A stretch of DNA of 64,000 bases from JAWKIW01 sp046331175 (GCA_046331175.1 JAXLRI010000003.1:310001-374000), one strand, 5' to 3'; shown: positions 33,271 to 41,359, counted from the first letter of the stretch. The notes: generated by a model from the letters alone, not told the origin. Numbers and translations: made by a program.

Positions 33271-35502
33271 ATGGCGACGGTCGACCGGGTCCTTCCGTGG
33301 CGGCGCCTCAGCGCCCCGCCCGACGAAGAGGTCGCGCCCGTCATCGCCGCCTTCCGCGAGCGGCACCCCAAGGCGTCTACCACGCTCATCACCAGGGCCT
33401 ACGAGCTGGCCGCCGACGCTCACCGCGAGCAGTCGCGCAAGTCCGGCGAGCCCTACATCCACCACCCGCTCGCCGTCGCCAAGATCGTCGCCGGCTACGG
33501 CCTCGACGACGTCACCGTCGCCGCCGCCCTCCTGCACGACGCGGTCGAGGACACCGGCGTCACCCTCGACGATCTCACCGTCGACTTCGGGCCCGACGTG
33601 GCCGCCATCGTCGACGGCGTCACCAAGCTCGAGCGGGTCAAGTTCGCCTCGAAGGAGGCCCAGCAGGCCGCCACCGTGCGCAAGATGCTCGTGGCCATGG
33701 CCAAGGACCTGCGGGTCCTCATCATCAAGCTGGCCGATCGCCTGCACAACATGCGCACCCTGGCCGCGCTGCCGGCGTGGAAGCAGGAGCGCACCGCCCA
33801 GGAGACCCTCGACATCTACGCGCCGCTGGCCCACCGCCTCGGCATGCAAGAGCTCAAGCAGCAGCTGGAAGACCTCGCCTTCGCCGCCCTGCACCCGAAG
33901 CGCTACGCCGAGATCGACCACATGGTCGGCACCCGCACCCCCGAGCGCGAGATCTACCTGACCCAGGTGCTCGAGGACGTTCGGGAGCGGCTCAAGGAGC
34001 TGCGCATCGAGGCCGAGGTCACCGGGCGACCGAAGCACCTGTGGTCGATCTACGAGAAGATGGTCGTCAAGGGCAAGGAGTTCGACGACATCTTCGACCT
34101 GGTCGGCATCCGGGTCGTCGTCGGCACGGTCAAGGACTGCTACGCCGCACTCGGCTCCATCCACGCCACGTGGAAGCCGGTGCAGGGGCGGTTCAAGGAC
34201 TACATCGCCATGCCCAAGTTCAACCTCTACCAGTCGCTGCACACCACGGTGATCGGGCCCCAGGGCAAGCCGCTCGAGGTGCAGATCCGCACCCGCGAGA
34301 TGCACCAGCGGGCCGAGTTCGGCGTGGCCGCCCACTGGAACTACAAGGACGACGGCCAGTCGTCGGGCGACCTCATCTGGCTGAACCGCATCATCGACTG
34401 GCAGCAGGAGACCTCCGACCCGTCCGAGTTCATGGACAAGCTGAAGGTCGACCTCGAGCAGGACGAGGTCTTCGTCTTCACGCCCCGGGGCAAGGTCGTC
34501 ACGCTGCCGGTGGGGTCCACGCCGATCGACTTCGCCTACGCCATCCACACCGAGGTCGGCCACGCCTGCATCGGGGCCCGCGTCAACGGTCGCCTCGTGC
34601 CGCTCGAGTCGTCGCTCACGTCGGGCGACACCGTCGAGATCTTCACGTCCAAGGTCGAGGGCGCCGGCCCGTCGCGCGACTGGCTGTCGTTCGTCGTCAC
34701 CCACCGGGCCGCCAACAAGATCCGCCAGTGGTACTCGCGGGAGCGTCGTGAGGACGCCATCGAGTCGGGCGCCGAAGACCTCATCAAGGCACTGCGCCGC
34801 GAGGGCCTGCCCGTCCAGAAGATCCAGCAGTCCAAGGTCCTCGACGAGGTCGCCGAGGCCATGAACTACGTCGACCTGGCCGCGCTCAAGGCGGCCATCG
34901 GCGAGAACCACGTGTCGGCCAGGTCCGTCGCCGAGCGGGTCCGCAAGGTCCTCGAGGAGCCCGAGCCCGACCAGCGCGACCAGCTGTCGGTCCCCGTGGC
35001 CCGCCAGTCGCGGCGCACCCGGGCCCGGCGGGCCAACGGCTCGTCGGGCGTGCACGTCGAGGGGCTCGACGACGTCATGGTCCGCCTGTCGCGCTGCTGC
35101 ACGCCGGTGCCGGGCGACGACATCATGGGCTTCGTGACGCGGGGTCGCGGCGTGTCGGTGCACCGCACGGACTGCGCCAACGCCGCGTCGCTGGCGGCCG
35201 GTCAGTCCGACCGGCTGATCGACGTCGAGTGGGATGCCGAGAGCAGCGGCAGCTTCGTGGCGTCCATCGAGGTGAAGGCCCTCGACCGGGCGCGCCTGCT
35301 GCGCGACGTGAGCACGGCCCTGGCCGACGCACACGTGAACATCATCTCGTGCAACACGCTCACCACCGACGACCGCATCTCCAAGATGCGCTTCGACTTC
35401 GAGATGGGCGACCCGTCGCACCTGGCGTCGCTGCTGTCGAGCATCCGCCAGATCGACTCCATCTACGACGCCTACCGCGTGCTGCCGGGCGGCGGAAACT
35501 AG
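33271..35502 (+). CDS. rel: Bifunctional (p)ppGpp synthetase/hydrolase (RSH, Rel)
   Basis: A 743-residue stringent-response enzyme. Domains in order: HD hydrolase (YIHHPLAVAKIVAGYG, LLHDAVEDTG, metal His-Asp, with KLADRLHNMRTL near residue 150); synthetase (KGKEFDDIFDLVGIRV, RFKDYIAMPKFNLYQSLHTT, VQIRTREMH); TGS (VFVFTPRGKVVTLPVGSTP); a zinc-finger/RIS region with RLSRCCTPVPGDD; and ACT (ASIEVKALDRARLL). Both active sites look intact. Its final 31 bp serve as the integration site of the element that follows. The last three codons and the stop (GGN-stop) come from the element side, while the old chromosomal end survives at 44731-44768. Confidence 0.95.
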   Translation: MATVDRVLPWRRLSAPPDEEVAPVIAAFRERHPKASTTLITRAYELAADAHREQSRKSGEPYIHHPLAVAKIVAGYGLDDVTVAAALLHDAVEDTGVTLDDLTVDFGPDVAAIVDGVTKLERVKFASKEAQQAATVRKMLVAMAKDLRVLIIKLADRLHNMRTLAALPAWKQERTAQETLDIYAPLAHRLGMQELKQQLEDLAFAALHPKRYAEIDHMVGTRTPEREIYLTQVLEDVRERLKELRIEAEVTGRPKHLWSIYEKMVVKGKEFDDIFDLVGIRVVVGTVKDCYAALGSIHATWKPVQGRFKDYIAMPKFNLYQSLHTTVIGPQGKPLEVQIRTREMHQRAEFGVAAHWNYKDDGQSSGDLIWLNRIIDWQQETSDPSEFMDKLKVDLEQDEVFVFTPRGKVVTLPVGSTPIDFAYAIHTEVGHACIGARVNGRLVPLESSLTSGDTVEIFTSKVEGAGPSRDWLSFVVTHRAANKIRQWYSRERREDAIESGAEDLIKALRREGLPVQKIQQSKVLDEVAEAMNYVDLAALKAAIGENHVSARSVAERVRKVLEEPEPDQRDQLSVPVARQSRRTRARRANGSSGVHVEGLDDVMVRLSRCCTPVPGDDIMGFVTRGRGVSVHRTDCANAASLAAGQSDRLIDVEWDAESSGSFVASIEVKALDRARLLRDVSTALADAHVNIISCNTLTTDDRISKMRFDFEMGDPSHLASLLSSIRQIDSIYDAYRVLPGGGN
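35465..35495 (+). repeat. attL: 31-bp copy of the rel 3' end
   Basis: Matches 44731-44761 at 29 of 31 positions; the longest exact runs are ACGACGCCTA and CGCGTGCTGCC. The mismatches (35475 C/T and 35487 G/C) are both third codon positions of DAYRVLPGGG. A small 5-bp hairpin (35511-35525) follows the rel stop. Confidence 0.85.
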
Positions 35503-35604
35503 GCCGAAAACCTGCATCTAGCAGGCACTTTGCGAGGGTCGGTCTGCTGTCGCATGCCCGTACAACGCTGATTCACGCGATAGGATGGGGCCAACAACGA
35601 AAGA

Positions 35605-35633
35605 GCCCCGGCGTGGCTGGCACCACCCGGGGC
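35605..35633 (+). promoter_or_regulatory. Leader hairpin before the integrase
   Basis: Arms 35605-35616 and 35623-35633 pair as GCCCCGG-(C)-GTGG with CCAC-CCGGGGC, one bulged base, 6-nt loop. TAGGAT at 35581-35586 is a candidate -10 upstream and GGGAG at 35643-35647 the ribosome site downstream, so this stem sits in the integrase leader and could act as attenuator or block read-through from rel. Confidence 0.5.
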
Positions 35634-35656
35634 GTGGCCCACGGGAGATGAGCCCC

Positions 35657-36583
35657 ATGAGCACTACCCAACCTACCCTCGCCGAGCTGGCCGGCGATTG
35701 GGAGCTGTCGCTGGCGAGCGACAACAAGAGCCCCGCCACGATCAAGACCTACCGGACCGCCGTGGCCCAGCTCGGCGAGTACCTCGAGGCCAACGACCGG
35801 CCCACGGTCGCCGCCGAGGTCCGCCGCGAGGACGTGCAGGCGTTCCTGGCCGACCTGCTGACCCGCCGGTCCGCCGGCACCGCCAAGACCCGCCACGGCG
35901 CCCTGGTGACGTTCTTCAACTGGGCCGTTGACGTGGGGGAGCTGGACGCCACGCCGATGGCGAAGGTGTCGGCTCCGAAGGTCCCCGAGCAGCCCGTCCC
36001 GGTCATCTCGACCGACCAGCTCGGCCGGTTGCTCGAGGTGACGAAGGGGTCGACCTTCCTCGACCGCCGCGACCACGCCATGCTGCGGCTGTTCATCGAC
36101 ACCGGGGTCCGCCGCGCCGAGATGGCCGGCATCACCCTCGATGACCTCGACCTCGAGGACCGCGTCGTCTGGGTGATGGGCAAGGGTCGCCGTGCTCGCC
36201 GTGTCGGGTTCGGCAACAAGACGACACTGGCGCTTCGCCGCTATCTGCGGCTACGCGAGCAGCACCCGTGGGTCGTGGCGAATCGGGAGAACCCGACGGC
36301 CCCGGCATGGCTGTGGCTGGGCAAGCTCGGGCCGCTCGGTCCCGCCGGGATCGCGCAGATGCTCGAACGGCGCGGACCCGAGGCCGGCATCGAAGGACTG
36401 CACGCCCACCAGTTCCGCCACACCTACGCCCATCGCCACCTCGCCGCCGGTGGCACCGAGGGCCACCTGCGGGCCGTCGCCGGCTGGCGGGACCGCCGGA
36501 TGCTGGACCGCTACGGCGCCAGCGTCGCCGCCGAGCGGGCCATCGACGAGCAGCGCCGCCTCGGCCTCGGGGATGCGCTGTGA
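35657..36583 (+). CDS. int: Tyrosine recombinase/integrase
   Basis: A 308-residue phage-type integrase. The N-terminal SAM-like core-binding domain spans about residues 5-90 (DNKSPATIKTYRTAVAQLGEYL, RHGALVTFFNWAVD). The catalytic domain has Arg in DTGVRRAEMAGI, the Lys-type beta turn GKGRRARRVG, the HxxR box HQFRHTYAHRHLA, and Tyr in RRMLDRYGAS. All expected active residues are visible. It lies 160 bp from attL, as usual for elements that carry their own att-specific recombinase. Start ATG 35657 is chosen because GGGAG lies 9 nt before it; ATG 35648 is also in frame. The stop overlaps the next gene (GTGA). Confidence 0.93.
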   Translation: MSTTQPTLAELAGDWELSLASDNKSPATIKTYRTAVAQLGEYLEANDRPTVAAEVRREDVQAFLADLLTRRSAGTAKTRHGALVTFFNWAVDVGELDATPMAKVSAPKVPEQPVPVISTDQLGRLLEVTKGSTFLDRRDHAMLRLFIDTGVRRAEMAGITLDDLDLEDRVVWVMGKGRRARRVGFGNKTTLALRRYLRLREQHPWVVANRENPTAPAWLWLGKLGPLGPAGIAQMLERRGPEAGIEGLHAHQFRHTYAHRHLAAGGTEGHLRAVAGWRDRRMLDRYGASVAAERAIDEQRRLGLGDAL

Positions 36584-36954
36584 CCGCCGAAGACCTCGAG
36601 GCCGTCTACCTGAAGGTTGTTGAATCCGGCACTGATGCCACCCACACCACCCACTGCGCCCGCCACTGGACCGAGCTGGGCTCCGCGTACCGAATCGGCC
36701 GGGGCGTGCTGCTCGTATGCCGAGACACCGCAGACGGGACTGCGCCAGCCTGGGGCGATCTAGCAGAGCTTCGGCGGTCGACGGGCGAGCGATTCAAGTT
36801 GCCTGCCGGCCTTCAGCTTCGCTACTTCATGCTGCCCCGGGATGCCGGCCAGCCCGCAGGCGGATGGTGCCCCACATGCGAGCGACGGCTCGAGTTCTCC
36901 ACGACCGACGTGATCTCGTCGATGAGGACTAGCTCGACGCTAGAGGTGCGCTGA
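36580..36954 (+). CDS. Hypothetical protein with cysteine/histidine clusters
   Basis: A 124-residue protein translated right after the integrase (GTGA overlap). It has HTTHCARHW near residue 25, CRD near residue 47 and CPTCERRLEF near residue 105, so it may bind a metal. The order of motifs does not match a zinc-finger family I know. Position next to int suggests an excisionase, regulator or DNA-binding helper, but no HTH is visible. Codon use is a little less GC-rich than the flanking chromosome. Confidence 0.55.
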   Translation: MTAEDLEAVYLKVVESGTDATHTTHCARHWTELGSAYRIGRGVLLVCRDTADGTAPAWGDLAELRRSTGERFKLPAGLQLRYFMLPRDAGQPAGGWCPTCERRLEFSTTDVISSMRTSSTLEVR

Positions 36955-36993
36955 CCCGGCGGCCGCATGCCTGGCGTGGGCACAACCCTGCGC

Positions 36994-36999
36994 TACGCT
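36994..36999 (+). promoter_or_regulatory. Candidate -10 TACGCT for the replication module
   Basis: TACGCT lies within an imperfect palindrome (GGGCAC ... GTGCCC, about 36979-37005) about 98 nt before the TTG at 37098. It would drive the run of overlapping genes that leads to the primase. Confidence 0.35.
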
Positions 37000-37097
37000 G
37001 TGCCCGACAAGTCAGGTCCGGGTCCGCGATTGGACCGGCTCCCGCTCCTTATCGGGTGGGCCCCAGGTGGCGCTGGGAAGCGAGGGAGGAAATCCCT

Positions 37098-37373
37098 TTG
37101 GCTTCCGCCACCCCTTCCGAGCGTCGTCTGCACGCTCAGATCGCAGCCCATGAATCCTGGGCGAGGACCCACGACCGAGCAGCCCGCACCGCCGCGGCCC
37201 GCCAGGCGTTCCGCGACAAGTTCGCCGCTGAGGTCGACCCCGAGGGCGTGCTCGATCCCGCCGAGCGGGCCCGACGCGTCGAGAGCAAGCGCAAAGCGCA
37301 CTTCGCCCGGCTCGCGCTGAAGTCGGCGCAGGCGCGTCGCGCCAAGCGTGGAGGTGGCCCCGATGCCACCTGA
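37098..37373 (+). CDS. Small conserved actinobacterial helical protein
   Basis: A 91-residue basic protein: LASATPSERRLHAQIAAHESWART, then FAAEVDPEGVLDPAERARRVES and AHFARLALKSAQARRAK. Short proteins of this pattern (ending YFARLALKSARARR-like) occur in many actinobacterial genomes and mobile elements; function unknown. The frame has no good ATG. TTG 37098 is chosen because GGGAGGA lies 7 nt before it. Two long amphipathic helices are expected, with no membrane segment. Its stop overlaps the next gene. Confidence 0.68.
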   Translation: MASATPSERRLHAQIAAHESWARTHDRAARTAAARQAFRDKFAAEVDPEGVLDPAERARRVESKRKAHFARLALKSAQARRAKRGGGPDAT

Positions 37374-37635
37374 CCCCCGACGCGCGCATCAACCGACTTC
37401 ACCCCTGCCGGCGGACGGCTCGAACAAGAAGGCGCCCCGGCGCAAGAAGGACCGACGCGCCGTGCTGGTCGAGTGCGATAGCTGCGGCGTGCACGGCACC
37501 GGCTCGAGTTCGAGCAGTCGGCTGACGAGCTGCAACCTTCCGACCACGTTCGTTCCCGGCCACCTGCTGCACGCCGGCTGCGGTGGCGTGTTCCGGGCGT
37601 TCGACATCGCGGGAGGTGGTCGCCGTGGCGCTTGA
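37363..37635 (+). CDS. Small zinc-ribbon-like hypothetical protein
   Basis: A 90-residue protein with a very basic first third (NKKAPRRKKDRR). Four cysteines follow: Cys38 and Cys41 (CDSC), Cys57 and Cys73 (AGCGG), suggesting one zinc site. ATG 37363 has GAGGTGG 5 nt upstream and overlaps the previous stop by 11 bp; GTG 37348 is possible. It may be a nucleic-acid-binding accessory of the primase module; I do not recognise a family. Confidence 0.55.
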   Translation: MPPDPRRAHQPTSPLPADGSNKKAPRRKKDRRAVLVECDSCGVHGTGSSSSSRLTSCNLPTTFVPGHLLHAGCGGVFRAFDIAGGGRRGA

Positions 37636-38068
37636 CCTCACACGCGGCGCCGCCCCCGGCCGGGACACCGAGGGCGGGCGCAAGAAGTCGGCTGGCTGGC
37701 ACGACCACCCTGATTCTACCGGGTGGTCTGACAGCGACCAGGAGACTCGCGCGACCGCGACTCGTTGTCGTGCGACAGCATCCGCGCCCGGGCGCACGAG
37801 TTCCGCTCCCGTGCGCCCATCGTCCGACCTGCTGGACGTCGACCTCGGGTTCCGTGCCGGCCCGCCACCGTCGCGGCCGAAGGTGTCGGCCTCGACGCGC
37901 GCCACCACCGACGCCGTGCTCGACGCCGAGCGGTCGCGGCACGACCAGTTGGTCGTGGCCCGAGTGCGTGTCGTCCTGGCGGCGGCCATGGTGTCCCTGG
38001 ACGCCGGGCAGCGCCCTGACGCCGTGGTGCGGCGGGCGCAGAACCTCCTCGAAGGGGTCCTGCGATGA
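37625..38068 (+). CDS. Hypothetical protein upstream of primase
   Basis: A 147-residue protein. The first 70 residues are low-complexity (Gly, Arg, Ser, Thr). The C-terminal 60 form one or two helices (TTDAVLDAERSRHDQ, VVLAAAMVSLDAGQRPDAVV, RAQNLLEGVLR). GTG 37625 has GGGAGGTGG upstream at good distance and overlaps the previous gene by 11 bp; its stop overlaps the primase start by ATGA, so it is probably made together with the primase. Confidence 0.55.
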   Translation: MALDLTRGAAPGRDTEGGRKKSAGWHDHPDSTGWSDSDQETRATATRCRATASAPGRTSSAPVRPSSDLLDVDLGFRAGPPPSRPKVSASTRATTDAVLDAERSRHDQLVVARVRVVLAAAMVSLDAGQRPDAVVRRAQNLLEGVLR

Positions 38069-39567
38069 GGTTCGTCGACCTGTCCGACGCCGACCTCGAG
38101 GCCCTCGCCCAGGGCCTTCCCGACGACGACCTCGTTGGAGTTCATCTGGGTGAAGACCACGTTGATGGCGGCGGTCAACATCATGTTGGTGGCCTGCTGT
38201 CCGAGGCCGACGACGTGGCCGTGGCCACCGACATCGCGTTGGCCCACATCCGTTCCACCGACCTGCCCGAGCGGTTCGCCGCCGACCCGGCCGAGCGGCT
38301 CGAGCCCGACCCGACCCGGTACCTCGGCCGCGAGGGTCTGTTGGTGTCGGACATCGTGGACGCGGTCACGTCGGCCGGTCCGATTCGGACCGGCCTCGGC
38401 CGGACGCTGTGGTACTACCGCCGCGGGGTCTGGCTGCCCGACGGTGACGCCGAGGTCTACCGGCGCACCCGGGTGCTGCTGGGCAACCGGTGGCGACGGC
38501 TGCACGCCGACACGGTGGTGGCCTGGCTGGCTGCCGATGAGCCGTTCATCGGCGACACCGAGCCGACCGAGTACCTCAACACCCGCTCGGGGCTCGTGGA
38601 CTGGCAGCGGGGGACCCTCGCCCCCCACCGGGTGGACCTGCCGACCACGTACCAGATTCCCCACCGATGGGACCCGGCGGCGACGTGCCCGACCGTCGAG
38701 GCGTGGCTGGCCGATGTGTTCCCCGCCGACGCTGTGGCGTTCGCGTGGGAGCTGCTCGGCTACCTGCTGCTGCCGGCCAACCCGTTCCACCGGGCCGTGC
38801 TGCTGCACGGCTCCGGGCGCAACGGCAAGGGGACCTTCCTGCGCCTGGCCACGGCACTGGTCGGCCGTGACCACATCTCAAACAAGACGTTGCAGGAGCT
38901 GGGGGAGGACCGCTTCGCCGCCGCCGGCCTCTACAGGAAGGTCGCCAACGTCGCCGGGGACCTCGACGCGCGGACCCTCAAGCGGACCGACGTTTTCAAG
39001 ATGGCCACGGGAGGCGACCGGCTGTCCGCGCAGTTCAAGTACGGCCAGCCGTTCGAGTTCGACCCCATCGCCACCTTCCTGTTCGCCGCCAACGAGCTGC
39101 CCGGCACCGTCGACGTGACCGAAGGGTTCTTCGCCCGGTGGCTGGTCGTCCCGTTCACCGGCTACTTCCCCGAGGGGGTCGCCGACCGCACCCTCGAGCC
39201 CCGGTTGCACGCCGAGATGGAGGGGGTGCTGGTCCGTGCCGTGTCGGCGCTGCGCGACGTGATGGCACGCGACGCCTTCGAGGTGCCGACCTCGGTCCTG
39301 GCCAGCACCGCGGACTACCGCTCGAAGGCCGACCCGGTGCGCCAGTTCGCCGCCGAGGTGCTCGAGTTCGACCCCGACGGCCGGGAGCCCCGCACCGAGG
39401 TCTACCGGAGGTATCGGGACTGGTGCGACGACTGCGGCCACGTCGCCCTGGCCCGCCGCCGGTTCTATGACCGGCTCCGCAACATCATGGCGGTGGAGGA
39501 CCGCCGCATCCACGGCGTCGACTACTGGGCCGGCGTCCGCATCAAGACCACCGAGGTGGTCCTGTGA
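38065..39567 (+). CDS. D5/P4-type primase-helicase (SF3 helicase domain)
   Basis: A 500-residue replication protein. The N-terminal 100 residues are atypical. Residues 90-230 match the D5_N region (YYRRGVWLPDGDAEVYRRT, YLNTRSGLVDWQRGTLAPH). From about 245 the SF3 helicase has Walker A HGSGRNGKGTFLRLAT, then Walker B-like NVAGDLDA and motif C TFLFAANELP with Asn. A C-terminal D5 wing holds RYRDWCDDCGHVALARRRFY. It would unwind the element origin; no canonical primase catalytic motif was found, so it may be helicase only. A 20-codon block at 38134-38193 has an abnormal codon pattern. Iteron-like repeats follow directly. Confidence 0.88.
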   Translation: MRFVDLSDADLEALAQGLPDDDLVGVHLGEDHVDGGGQHHVGGLLSEADDVAVATDIALAHIRSTDLPERFAADPAERLEPDPTRYLGREGLLVSDIVDAVTSAGPIRTGLGRTLWYYRRGVWLPDGDAEVYRRTRVLLGNRWRRLHADTVVAWLAADEPFIGDTEPTEYLNTRSGLVDWQRGTLAPHRVDLPTTYQIPHRWDPAATCPTVEAWLADVFPADAVAFAWELLGYLLLPANPFHRAVLLHGSGRNGKGTFLRLATALVGRDHISNKTLQELGEDRFAAAGLYRKVANVAGDLDARTLKRTDVFKMATGGDRLSAQFKYGQPFEFDPIATFLFAANELPGTVDVTEGFFARWLVVPFTGYFPEGVADRTLEPRLHAEMEGVLVRAVSALRDVMARDAFEVPTSVLASTADYRSKADPVRQFAAEVLEFDPDGREPRTEVYRRYRDWCDDCGHVALARRRFYDRLRNIMAVEDRRIHGVDYWAGVRIKTTEVVL

Positions 39568-39575
39568 ACCGCGGT

Positions 39576-39650
39576 GGGGGAAGGTTGGGGGAAGGTCGTC
39601 TTATCCCCTCCCCTACGTACGGGGGAAAGGGTAGGGAACCTTCCCCCAAC
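39576..39650 (+). other. Candidate replication origin: iteron-like repeats after the primase-helicase
   Basis: GGGGGAAGGT occurs at 39576-39585 and again at 39587-39596 (11-bp period), a variant GGGGGAAAGG at 39621-39630, and the inverse ACCTTCCCCC at 39638-39647. The second copy with flanks (39584-39596) pairs perfectly with 39638-39650 over 13 bp. Lower-GC DNA with TACGTAC lies between. Satellite origins commonly sit beside the rep/primase gene. Confidence 0.55.
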
Positions 39651-39668
39651 GTCCCCCAACAGCCCCCC

Positions 39669-39812
39669 GTGGCCATCCACCTCGAGCCCTCCGAGGCTCG
39701 CCGGCTGCTCGAGCTGGCCCGCCGCGCCGGCCCGCGAACCATCACCGACGTGGACCTGCTGTCCACCCTGTCGCTGCTCGTGCTCGCCGCCGAACGGAAG
39801 GCACGTCGATGA
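39669..39812 (+). CDS. Small hypothetical protein
   Basis: A 47-residue protein (VAIHLEPSEARRLLELARRAG, then DVDLLSTLSLLVLAAERKARR), predicted as two helices. The frame also opens at GTG 39564, overlapping the primase stop, but the added 35 codons have poor third-position GC and run through the iteron-like repeats, so GTG 39669 is preferred. The stop overlaps the next gene by ATGA. Function unknown. Confidence 0.5.
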   Translation: MAIHLEPSEARRLLELARRAGPRTITDVDLLSTLSLLVLAAERKARR

Positions 39813-40096
39813 GCACGTCCGTCCTGATCCTGTTGTCGGTCGTGGCCGTCGTCCCGTGGACCCTGCTGGCTGTCGCTGTCATCGCCGCCCGGCTACCTCC
39901 CCGTAGGCGGGGCACCGCCCGCACGGCAGCACCGGCCCTAGCTGCACCCCGATCAACGGCTCTCGCCGGGCGTACGGGTTTGGGAAGTCACCAGACCCCC
40001 CGGCCTACCCCTCGCACGGCGCGGACCCCTCCACACCGCACCCGACGCACGTATCGCGCACATCGCCGACCCCCGGAACGAAACGGAAAATCCTGA
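39809..40096 (+). CDS. Small single-pass membrane protein
   Basis: A 95-residue protein with one clear helix (VLILLSVVAVVPWTLLAVAVIAA-type, residues 5-27) and a long, very basic cytoplasmic tail rich in Arg, Thr and Pro. It overlaps its neighbours on both sides (ATGA and TGATG). Similar one-helix proteins are frequent near structural genes of phages and satellites, but no function can be given. Confidence 0.55.
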   Translation: MSTSVLILLSVVAVVPWTLLAVAVIAARLPPRRRGTARTAAPALAAPRSTALAGRTGLGSHQTPRPTPRTARTPPHRTRRTYRAHRRPPERNGKS

Positions 40097-40464
40097 TGAC
40101 CTCCCCACCTCGCCCGAGAACCGTCCCAGCGCCCACCTACGGGCCGACGACCGTGGACCCCGACACCGCACCGCCCGAGCACTTGTCTGCGGCTGCTGGG
40201 GCGCTGTGGCGCCTCGTGCTTGACGAGTACGAGCTGACCCCCGTCGACGTCGAGGTGCTGCGCCTCGCACTCGAGGCCCTCGATCGGGCCGATGAGGCTC
40301 GCCGCCTGGTCGATGCCGATGGCGCGGTGGTGCTGGACCGGTTCGGCCAGCACCGCGTGCACCCCGGTGTCGCCGTCGAGCGCGACGCCCGCCTCGCCTA
40401 CGCCCGCCTCGTCCGCCAGCTCGACCTCGACGGACTGCCCGACCCCGCCCACCGGAGGAAGTGA
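40096..40464 (+). CDS. Phage terminase small subunit, P27 family
   Basis: A 122-residue protein. The core LSAAAGALWRLVLDEYELTPVDVEVL and LALEALDRADEARRLVDADG, then VHPGVAVERDARLAYARLVRQLDL, is the P27-type TerS pattern: an N-terminal DNA-binding helix pair and an oligomerising helix. TerS picks the DNA to be packaged and recruits a large terminase; the large subunit is not encoded here. In phage satellites a private TerS redirects a helper's packaging motor to satellite DNA, which fits this context. ATG 40096 overlaps the previous stop by 1 base. Confidence 0.82.
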   Translation: MTSPPRPRTVPAPTYGPTTVDPDTAPPEHLSAAAGALWRLVLDEYELTPVDVEVLRLALEALDRADEARRLVDADGAVVLDRFGQHRVHPGVAVERDARLAYARLVRQLDLDGLPDPAHRRK

Positions 40465-40466
40465 CC

Positions 40467-40826
40467 ATGCCCGCCCGTCCTCGCGCATCGAAGGCCCGCG
40501 GCCCGTTCGAGCCGACCAACCCGGTCGCCGCGCTCTTGGAGCTGATCCGCGGTCGATCCACGGCGATCGTCTACTTGCCGGACCGAATCGAGCGACCCAG
40601 CTACTTCCCGTCGCCAGAGGACCGCGAATCGTTCTACTGGCAAAAGCGTGATCGGCTCCTCGATCACTGGCGCAACACCGGAGTTCGACCGGCTGCCGTT
40701 GGTGAGTTCGAGCCAGACCTCGGGGGGCCAGGTCAACCCGGCGACGACGCGCAACAGCGCACCCACAGCCCCCTGACTTGCTCGTTTGAACGTAACCCCA
40801 TTGCAGAGAGGACCCACGATGTCTGA
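40467..40826 (+). CDS. Hypothetical protein
   Basis: A 119-residue protein, FEPTNPVAALLELIRGRSTAIVYLP at the start and FPSPEDRESFYWQKRDRLLDHWRNTG in the middle, with a polar disordered end. ATG 40467 has GGAGGA 7 nt upstream; GTG 40461 overlaps the TerS stop and is the alternative. Lower GC than flanking genes. No recognised domain; its place between TerS and capsid genes suggests a head or packaging role (inference only). Confidence 0.5.
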   Translation: MPARPRASKARGPFEPTNPVAALLELIRGRSTAIVYLPDRIERPSYFPSPEDRESFYWQKRDRLLDHWRNTGVRPAAVGEFEPDLGGPGQPGDDAQQRTHSPLTCSFERNPIAERTHDV

Positions 40827-41085
40827 CCGTCCCACCGCCGAGGCCCAGCAGCTGCTGGCCCAGGCCGAGCACCTCGTCTTGCAGATGCGAGCAGCGTCCG
40901 AGGCCGAGGCCAAGGCGTCGACCGAGCTGGACGCCGTGCTGCACCGCCTGGACGACCTGCACCGCGCCACTGGCGAGCGGCTGCAGCTCACGGACACCTT
41001 CGTGTCGGAGCGCATCGGCTTGTCGCGTCCTGCGGTGGCGAAGCGTCGTTCGCGGCCCGCCCAGGCCTTCGTGGTGACGCCGTGA
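40819..41085 (+). CDS. Small helical protein with possible HTH end
   Basis: An 88-residue protein: a long helix (AEAQQLLAQAEHLVLQMRAASEAEAKAS) followed by TFVSERIGLSRPAVAKRRSR, which looks like a helix-turn-helix recognition segment. AGAGAGGA lies 8 nt before ATG 40819. It may be a regulator or DNA-binding partner of TerS; the family is unknown. Stop overlaps the next GTG. Confidence 0.52.
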   Translation: MSDRPTAEAQQLLAQAEHLVLQMRAASEAEAKASTELDAVLHRLDDLHRATGERLQLTDTFVSERIGLSRPAVAKRRSRPAQAFVVTP

Positions 41086-41318
41086 ACGACTACCCGAACC
41101 TGTCGAACCTCGACCTGCTCGCGCTCATGGTCGCCGAGGTCGAGATGATGGGACACCACCTCGAGCAGCGCGAGCGACTGACCGATGTGCGGTGCAGCGA
41201 GGGCATCATCGACGAAGACCTAGAGGCCGACCTCGAAGCGGCAGTTGCGGCCCTGCGAGAGTTCGCCCCCAGCAAGTGGCCGGCCCTGGTCTACGAGCAG
41301 CGAAAAAGGCGTCGGTAG
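41082..41318 (+). CDS. Small acidic hypothetical protein
   Basis: A 78-residue protein, acidic and helical (LDLLALMVAEVEMMGHHLEQ, EDLEADLEAAVAALREFA), ending with a basic RKRRR. GTG 41082 overlaps the previous stop. It could be a short coiled-coil assembly factor; no motif proves this. Confidence 0.5.
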   Translation: MNDYPNLSNLDLLALMVAEVEMMGHHLEQRERLTDVRCSEGIIDEDLEADLEAAVAALREFAPSKWPALVYEQRKRRR

Positions 41319-41333
41319 GCTTGCAAGTCCCGT

Positions 41334-41359
41334 GATTCCTGCGGGATAATTCAGGAATC
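41334..41359 (+). terminator. Hairpin between the 41318 stop and the capsid gene
   Basis: GATTCCTG and CAGGAATC pair perfectly around a 10-nt AT-containing loop. It may separate early and structural transcription; no T-tract follows, so intrinsic termination is uncertain. Confidence 0.4.

Noticed and set aside
38135..39118. Second-frame ORF inside the primase beginning EFIWVKTTLMAA
   Set aside because: After the first 20 codons it becomes Arg/Pro/Ser filler. Only the initial block is interesting and is reported as an anomaly of the primase gene.
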